A stretch of 64,000 nt of DNA from RGIG8745 sp045576655 (GTDB lineage Bacteria > Bacteroidota > Bacteroidia > Bacteroidales > Bacteroidaceae): positions 1-64,000 of the forward strand of contig JAZNGW010000005.1 of the NCBI GenBank assembly GCA_045576655.1, read 5' to 3'. The notes beneath the pieces were generated by a model. That model did no database searches. It saw only the letters and a program-made list of their open reading frames with translations, and had not been told where the DNA came from. Positions 58,909-64,000 of this stretch are shown piece by piece. A program made the translations under genes and the position numbers. Numbering within the stretch: position 1 is the stretch's first letter; each line of letters begins with the position of its first letter.

Positions 58909-59592
58909 TTATGAGTTGTGGGTGTGGGTTGTGAAGCTTTGCCAGAGGTTGTCGTTTGGTACAGGGGCGATGGCCTCGATAGGTTGCTTCGATACAGGGT
59001 GGACGAAACTGATACTGCGTGCGTGGAGCGATATGCTTCCGTCGGGATTGCTGCGCTTTGCGCCGTATTTGAGGTCGCCCTTGATGGGGCAACCCATCTT
59101 TGCCAACTGGCAACGAATCTGATGGTGACGACCAGTCTTGAGGTTCACTTCGAGCAAGTAATAGTTGTCGCTCCGGCCAATGACACGGTAGTCGAGAATG
59201 GCCTTTTTGGAGTTGGGCACTTCGCGGTCGTAGGCGTACGATTTGTTCTGCTTCTCGTTGCGCACGAGCCAGTGTTCGAGGGTTCCGAACGGTTGTGGCG
59301 GAGCGTCCTTTACTATTGCCCAGTAGGTCTTGCGCACTTCACCTTTACGGAACATGTCGTTGAGGCGTGGAAGAGCTTTGCTTGTGCGTGCGAAAAGCAC
59401 AAGTCCGCTCACAGGACGGTCAAGTCTATGAACGACACCAAGGAAGACGTTGCCAGGTTTGGCATACGCTTCCTTGATGTATTCTTTGACTGTTTCCGAA
59501 AGTGGCTTGTCACCAGTCTTGTCGCCCTGAACTATTTCAGAGCTCGACTTGTTGACAATAATCACGTGGTTATCTTCGTAAACGACGGTCAT
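58909..59592 (-). CDS. RluA family RNA pseudouridine synthase
   Basis: The ATG at 59592 gives 227 residues starting MTVVYEDNHVIIVNKSSS. The catalytic Asp is in GVVHRLDRPVSGLVLFAR, followed by RKTYWAIV and the RluA-type LLEVNLKTGRHHQIRCQLA and GCPIKGDLKYG. It modifies uridines in rRNA or tRNA; the exact site is unknown. No N-terminal S4 domain is present. It sits between xseA and fabG on the same strand. Confidence 0.93.
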   Translation of the reverse strand: MTVVYEDNHVIIVNKSSSEIVQGDKTGDKPLSETVKEYIKEAYAKPGNVFLGVVHRLDRPVSGLVLFARTSKALPRLNDMFRKGEVRKTYWAIVKDAPPQPFGTLEHWLVRNEKQNKSYAYDREVPNSKKAILDYRVIGRSDNYYLLEVNLKTGRHHQIRCQLAKMGCPIKGDLKYGAKRSNPDGSISLHARSISFVHPVSKQPIEAIAPVPNDNLWQSFTTHTHNS

Positions 59593-59606
59593 GTTTGGGG
59601 AGTTAT

Positions 59607-59632
59607 GTAGAGACGTCACATTGTGGCGTCTC
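59607..59632. repeat. GAGACGTCACA-type hairpin repeat, copy B
   Basis: GTAGAGACGTCACATTGTGG followed by CGTCTC, in the leader of the pseudouridine synthase gene. Related to copies A and C. Confidence 0.65.
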
Positions 59633-59649
59633 AGGGGTTGAGGGTAGAT

Positions 59650-59685
59650 AAAAAAACAGAGACGTCACATGGTGTGGCGTCTCTG
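59650..59685 (-). terminator. Terminator after fabG (hairpin repeat copy C)
   Basis: CAGAGACGTCAC pairs with GTGTGGCGTCTCTG (about 11 bp with a wobble) and is followed on the minus strand by a run of seven Ts. It lies 16 nt past the fabG stop, so this copy of the repeat works as a terminator. Confidence 0.75.
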
Positions 59686-59701
59686 CTTCTATATTAATTA
59701 A

Positions 59702-60448
59702 TTACATGTTCATACCGCCGTCAACCTCAATAACCTGTCCTGTGACGTAGCTTGAGAGGTCTGATGCGAGGAACACAGCAGTGTTGGCGATGTCTTCAAC
59801 CTGGCCGGCACGACGAAGAGGAATCTTCTGTGCCCAAGCCTTGCGAACATCGTCAGGAAGAGCTGCTGTCATAGCTGTCTCGATGAAGCCCGGAGCGATA
59901 GCGTTGGCGCGGATGCCCTTAGCGCCCATTTCCTGAGCGATAGACTTAGCAAGAGCGATGAGTCCTGCCTTTGATGCTGCATAGTTGCACTGGCCTGCAT
60001 TGCCGTGAACACCTACAACCGATGCCATATTGATGATTGAACCACCGCGCTGACGCATCATGATAGGTGTGCAAGCGTGGATGAAGTTGAATGCAGACTT
60101 GAGGTTTACGGCGATTACTGCATCCCACTGTGCTTCTGTCATGCGGAGCATAAGTCCGTCCTTGGTGATACCAGCGTTGTTAACGAGTATGTCGATTGAA
60201 CCGAAGTCTTCCTTAACCTTGTTTACTACTTCCTCAGTCTGTGCAAAGTCTGCGGCGTTTGATGCGTAACCTTTGACTTTCACTCCGAGAGCTGCGATTT
60301 CAGCTTCTGTAGCCTGTCCGTTCTCGTCAATAACCAAGTCTGTGAATGCGATGTTTGCGCCTTCTGCGGCAAACTTCAAAGCGATGCCCTTACCGATTCC
60401 GCGTGCTGCGCCTGTGATGAGGGCTGTCTTTCCTGTTAATAATCCCAT
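59702..60448 (-). CDS. fabG: 3-oxoacyl-[acyl-carrier-protein] reductase
   Basis: Reduces beta-ketoacyl-ACP with NADPH in fatty-acid elongation. The 248-residue short-chain dehydrogenase has TGAARGIGKGIA (cofactor site) near residue 12, NNAGITKDGLMLRM, the active-site Ser in INMASVVGVHG and YAASKAGLIALAKS (Tyr/Lys), with the FabG-specific QVIEVDGGMNM end. A TetR-type gene lies upstream, a terminator downstream. Confidence 0.95.
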   Translation of the reverse strand: MGLLTGKTALITGAARGIGKGIALKFAAEGANIAFTDLVIDENGQATEAEIAALGVKVKGYASNAADFAQTEEVVNKVKEDFGSIDILVNNAGITKDGLMLRMTEAQWDAVIAVNLKSAFNFIHACTPIMMRQRGGSIINMASVVGVHGNAGQCNYAASKAGLIALAKSIAQEMGAKGIRANAIAPGFIETAMTAALPDDVRKAWAQKIPLRRAGQVEDIANTAVFLASDLSSYVTGQVIEVDGGMNM

Positions 60449-60491
60449 AATTTGATAGTTTTATGTTACTATATAATATGTGTTGTTTCGG

Positions 60492-61073
60492 TTAAAATGA
60501 GCCTAACGATCTCTGTACAATGCGCTTGACATAGGTGTAGAGCTCTTCGGAGGTCTTCACGGCATATCGGCCGTAGATATATGGCACCTCGCAACCTTTC
60601 AGGCAATAATGAGTGATTTCGGCGGTGAGTCTTACGTTTTTGACGTCAAAGACTCCCTTGTCGTTCCCTTCGTTGAGAACTCTTCTGAAGAGACTGATCT
60701 CATTCTTGTCGAATGTCTTGCGCACCGATTCTACTTGCCACACATCGCGGAAAAATTCGGCGCGGAGGTTTCCGTTGCGCGACACTACTTCCTTGACTGC
60801 TTCGAGGTGTGCAAAGATGAGCTGTAGCATTTTTTCTTCAGGCGAGATGCTTTTGCGCGCCACTTCTTCCATGCGCTCGTATAGGCGCTTCAGCTCCGCT
60901 TGTATTACGGCAAGGAAAATTTCTTCCTTGCTCTTGAAATAAGTGTACAGAGTTCTGCGACCTTTGTTTGAAGCCACCGCAATTTCATTCATTGTGGTAT
61001 TCTCAAATCCGTTCTTCGCAAAGAGTTGGCGTGCAATGTCAACAAGTAAATTTTTCGTCTTAGAAATAGCCAT
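60492..61073 (-). CDS. TetR family transcriptional regulator
   Basis: A 193-residue regulator. The N-terminal helix-turn-helix (ARQLFAKNGFENTTMNEIAV, then RRTLYTYFKSKEEIF) is typical of TetR; the C-terminal ligand-binding half has no clear family signature. The ligand is unknown. It lies directly upstream of fabG on the same strand with a 43-nt gap, so regulation of fatty-acid synthesis is possible but not shown. Confidence 0.9.
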   Translation of the reverse strand: MAISKTKNLLVDIARQLFAKNGFENTTMNEIAVASNKGRRTLYTYFKSKEEIFLAVIQAELKRLYERMEEVARKSISPEEKMLQLIFAHLEAVKEVVSRNGNLRAEFFRDVWQVESVRKTFDKNEISLFRRVLNEGNDKGVFDVKNVRLTAEITHYCLKGCEVPYIYGRYAVKTSEELYTYVKRIVQRSLGSF

Positions 61074-61273
61074 ATATCCTTTGTCTTACCTTATCAATCT
61101 TATTGCTACAAAGTATGCGCTCTAATCGCGCGTCTCATAATTTTTCTGCAAAATTATATAAAAACGGTGAAACCGCAAGCGTTTTGTTGCACACTTTTTT
61201 GTTAAATTATCTAACAATTTGATTTATAGGTTGGTTTTTATTGCACACTTGGACAGACTGCGTCGCTACGTTG

Positions 61274-62671
61274 TCATCCTAAAAGTGCCCTCAAGGCTTC
61301 TTCGACTTTGCGTACAGGGTGTATCTCTATCTTGAATTTTTTAGTGTCGAGCCCGTTCATGTTGGCTTTTGGAATGATTATCGATGCGAATCCGAGTTTT
61401 TCGGCTTCGGCAATGCGTTGCAGGATGCGGCTCACGGGACGGATTTCACCGCTGAGACCCACTTCGCCAGCCATGCATATGTTGCGCTCTATGCTGGTGT
61501 CGACGTTGCTCGACAGGACAGCGGCGATGACGCTCAGGTCGATTGCCGGGTCGGTCACTCTGATTCCGCCAGCTATGTTTATGTATACGTCCTTCTGTGC
61601 AAGCTTGAATCCGACGCGCTTTTCCAGCACAGCGAGGAGCATGTTCAGTCGTCGCAGGTCGAAGCCTGTGGCGGAACGTTGCGGGGTGCCGTAAGCTGCA
61701 GTGCTTACTAAAGCCTGGGTTTCGATAAGCAGAGGGCGCACGCCTTCGATGGCGGATGCGATAGCCACTCCGCTCAGCCCTTCGTTCTGCTCCCTGTCGG
61801 AAAGGAGGAGTTCCGATGGGTTGCTCACTGGACGAAGTCCGTTGTGGAGCATTTCGTATATGCCCAATTCAGCTGTGCTGCCGAATCGGTTCTTTATGGC
61901 GCGCACTATGCGGTACATGTAGTGCTGGTCGCCCTCAAACTGAAGCACCGTGTCGACCATGTGCTCCAGAATCTTCGGACCGGCTATGCTGCCCTCTTTG
62001 TTGATGTGACCGATGAGAATGACGGGTGTGTTCGACTCTTTGGCGAACTTCAGAATCATAGCGGCGCACTCGCGGATTTGGCTAATGCTTCCAGGCGAAC
62101 TTTCCACGTTTTCCGTTGCGATGGTCTGTATGGAGTCAATGACAACGAGTTCGGGCTGGACGGTTTCTATGTGCTTGAATACAGTCTCGAGCATCGCTTC
62201 GCACACGACTTGGCAGTCGGATAAAGGTTCAGATATGCTGCCGTCGAGATTTTCGCAAAGTCGGTCTGCTCGCAACTTCAATTGACGTGCGCTTTCTTCT
62301 CCGCTCACATAAAGCACTTTCGCCCCTTTCAGCCTTAATGCGGTTTGCAATATTAGTGTCGACTTGCCTATACCTGGTTCTCCTCCGAGCAAAGTGAGCG
62401 AACCAGGGACGAGTCCGCCCCCCAGCACTCTGTTGAGTTCGTTGTCGAAAAGGTTTATTCTTGGTTCGTCGTCAGTCTTGATGCAACTCATTGATATGGG
62501 GCTTGTACCGTTGCCCATCGCCGATTGGGAAAACGACGGAGTGCCGGCGGTCTTGCCTACCTTCTGCTCTGCGAAAGTGTTCCACTCGCCGCACGACGGG
62601 CATTTCCCAATCCATTTCGGCGAGTCGTATCCGCAGGCCGTACACACATATGCAATTTTGTCTTTTGCCAT
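61274..62671 (-). CDS. radA: DNA repair protein RadA
   Basis: A RecA-like helicase that promotes branch migration in recombination. The 465-residue protein has an N-terminal zinc finger (CTACGYDSPKWIGKCPSCG), Walker A GGEPGIGKST, the RadA-specific KNRFGSTAELGIYEM, and a C-terminal Lon-protease-like domain (LAQKDVYINIAGGIRV and on). It is divergent from a second rhamnogalacturonan lyase gene. Confidence 0.95.
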   Translation of the reverse strand: MAKDKIAYVCTACGYDSPKWIGKCPSCGEWNTFAEQKVGKTAGTPSFSQSAMGNGTSPISMSCIKTDDEPRINLFDNELNRVLGGGLVPGSLTLLGGEPGIGKSTLILQTALRLKGAKVLYVSGEESARQLKLRADRLCENLDGSISEPLSDCQVVCEAMLETVFKHIETVQPELVVIDSIQTIATENVESSPGSISQIRECAAMILKFAKESNTPVILIGHINKEGSIAGPKILEHMVDTVLQFEGDQHYMYRIVRAIKNRFGSTAELGIYEMLHNGLRPVSNPSELLLSDREQNEGLSGVAIASAIEGVRPLLIETQALVSTAAYGTPQRSATGFDLRRLNMLLAVLEKRVGFKLAQKDVYINIAGGIRVTDPAIDLSVIAAVLSSNVDTSIERNICMAGEVGLSGEIRPVSRILQRIAEAEKLGFASIIIPKANMNGLDTKKFKIEIHPVRKVEEALRALLG

Positions 62672-62719
62672 TTATTTCTGTTTAATTAACTACAAACTTA
62701 GGGAAAATATTCAAAAGGA

Positions 62720-62727
62720 CAAAGATA
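62720..62727 (-). promoter_or_regulatory. -7 element for radA
   Basis: The minus strand reads TATCTTTG, an exact TAnnTTTG match, 49 nt before the ATG at 62671. Confidence 0.4.
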
Positions 62728-62828
62728 TGACATGTCAATGTCAAAGATTGTAGCCGTGTTAATATGCCGTAACATATTTTTTGCTAACTTTCGGCAGGAA
62801 ATATTCTTGTTAAACAATAAAGATCGAT

Positions 62829-64000
62829 ATGAAGATGTTTAGAAGAACTTGCTTGGCTACACTGTTGGGCATAACTATTGGGGTGCAGGCGCAGGTAACT
62901 CCTGTGTCGCAGATGGAAAATCTGAGTCGAGGACTCGTTGTCGTTCCTTCAAGCGCAACGGGCATGCTTGTCAGTTGGCGACTTTTAGGTACAGATGACG
63001 ATGAACGTACCACATTCGACATTCTTCGTGACGATGTGGTGATAAAGTCGGACTTGATGTACTTGACTAATTTTACTGACACGAAGGGCAAGACGACCAA
63101 TACTTACAAAGTCGTCACGAAAGTTGACGGGGTGGCGGTCGACACGACTTCGGCTGTATCGCCGTGGAGCAATTCCTATATGAAGGTTCATCTCGACCGC
63201 CCTGCAGCAGGGAGCGACTACACCTATTCCCCTTCCGATTGCTCTGTTGGTGATGTCGACGGCGACGGTGAGTATGAAATTATAGTCAAGTGGGACCCTT
63301 CAAACTCTAAGGATAATTCGCATAGTGGTAAGACCGGCAAAGTGTATCTTGACTGCTACAAGGTAGACTGGGCTGTCGGCGGTGCCGAAACAACCGCACA
63401 GAAATTGTGGCGTATAGACCTCGGAGTGAATATCCGTGCCGGAGCGCACTACACCCAGTTCATGGTCTACGACTTCGATGGCGACGGACGTGCCGAAATG
63501 ATGTGCAAGACTGCTCCTGGAAGCAAAGACGGACTGGGCAACTATGTCAGCGCGGCTTCAACGCTTAATGCGATTAAGACTGACGACAATACAGAAGATT
63601 GGCGCAATGGCGACGGAAAGATTGTCGGAGGATACGAGTATCTGACAGTATTCAACGGACTGACGGGCGAAGCGGTGCATACCGTCTTCTACAAGCCAAA
63701 CCGTAATGCACAGACCACAGGTAGCGAGGCCGCTCCATCGTACAACTGGGACGACCGTAGCGGAAAGAACGACACATCTTATGGCAACCGTGGCGAGCGC
63801 TATCTTGCAGGCGTGGCATATCTCGACGGTCCCGACAAGAACCCTTCTGCAGTCTTCTGCCGCGGCTACTACACCTATGCCTATCTGTGGGCAGTCTCCT
63901 TCGACGGCAAGCAGATAAAGGAAAAGTGGTATCACTCATCACATAGCAAAACACAGTATAAGGTCACAGCCAACGGTTCGACAAAGACATATAGTGCACC
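62829..64000 (+). CDS. PL11 rhamnogalacturonan lyase, 5' part (runs off the window)
   Basis: The ATG at 62829 opens a frame that stays open to the end (390 codons). It starts MKMFRRTCLATLLGITIGVQ, a signal peptide, then MENLSRGLVVVPSSATGMLV and the same PL11 phrases as the 52415-56956 gene: SVGDVDGDGEYEIIVKWDP, FMVYDFDGDGRAEMMCKTAP and YLDGPDKNPSAVFCRGYYTY. The calcium-binding D-x-D-G-D repeats are visible. It is a second, distinct copy, divergent from radA, and may begin a rhamnogalacturonan utilisation locus to the right. Confidence 0.92.
   Translation, partial: MKMFRRTCLATLLGITIGVQAQVTPVSQMENLSRGLVVVPSSATGMLVSWRLLGTDDDERTTFDILRDDVVIKSDLMYLTNFTDTKGKTTNTYKVVTKVDGVAVDTTSAVSPWSNSYMKVHLDRPAAGSDYTYSPSDCSVGDVDGDGEYEIIVKWDPSNSKDNSHSGKTGKVYLDCYKVDWAVGGAETTAQKLWRIDLGVNIRAGAHYTQFMVYDFDGDGRAEMMCKTAPGSKDGLGNYVSAASTLNAIKTDDNTEDWRNGDGKIVGGYEYLTVFNGLTGEAVHTVFYKPNRNAQTTGSEAAPSYNWDDRSGKNDTSYGNRGERYLAGVAYLDGPDKNPSAVFCRGYYTYAYLWAVSFDGKQIKEKWYHSSHSKTQYKVTANGSTKTYSA

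Overview
The window reads as a chromosomal segment of a member of the Bacteroidales, most likely the Prevotellaceae/Bacteroidaceae. Supporting signs are promoter -7 elements of the form TAnnTTTG before many genes, leaders without Shine-Dalgarno sequences, lipoproteins with short lipoboxes, a bifunctional Fkp-type fucokinase/GDP-fucose pyrophosphorylase, C-terminal tails resembling type IX secretion sorting domains, and PL11 rhamnogalacturonan lyases. The genus cannot be fixed from the sequence alone. No rRNA, tRNA or CRISPR array was recognised.

Layout. 1-3.3 kb is an AT-rich accessory patch on the minus strand: a frameshifted plasmid/phage-type replication initiator cut by the window edge, a tiny NUMOD3-like protein, and a two-gene module of an AAA/ABC-type ATPase and a putative PD-(D/E)XK nuclease, a candidate defence pair. 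3.3-14 kb holds two peptidase lipoproteins (M1, M13), an ABC-F ATPase, leuB and fkp, all on the minus strand. 14-26 kb is mostly plus strand: serB, two MATE transporters, malic enzyme, then an operon-like run of polyprenol-phosphate mannosyltransferase, pyrC, a stand-alone methionine synthase reactivation domain, a membrane phosphoesterase and plsC. 26-32.7 kb contains a DMT transporter, truA, a solitary tyrosine recombinase, a DUF389 membrane protein, msrA, a nitroreductase lipoprotein and ruvA.

32.8-37.6 kb is the highlight: a complete diversity-generating retroelement (DGR). It comprises a Big_2-repeat surface protein whose stop overlaps the start of a formylglycine-generating-enzyme-like (C-type lectin fold) target; a variable repeat (VR) at the 3' end of the target; a long DNA hairpin just after VR; an HRDC-domain accessory gene; a DGR-type reverse transcriptase with IGNLSSQ and YMDD motifs; and a template repeat (TR) starting 5 nt after the RT stop. 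All 14 TR/VR substitutions fall at TR adenines, none at 91 aligned non-adenines. VR also lacks one AAC codon.

38-62.7 kb is almost all minus-strand housekeeping: dnaG, folE, a SPOR protein, tpiA, a DoxX-like protein, a duplicated DUF1599 protein, an M23/LysM peptidase, ndk, a 5'-nucleotidase, a probably frameshifted small gene, recG, a receiver-like/PEP-synthase-like fusion, a 1513-residue rhamnogalacturonan lyase with autotransporter-type repeats, xseB/xseA, an RluA-type pseudouridine synthase, fabG, a TetR regulator and radA. A second rhamnogalacturonan lyase runs off the right edge on the plus strand.

Three repeat families cut across the genes: an ~80-bp cluster of nested palindromes in three intergenic sites; a GAGACGTCACA-type hairpin in three copies, one forming the 3' end of xseA; and guanine-poor leaders built from TTAACTCC-like phrases directly before many start codons.
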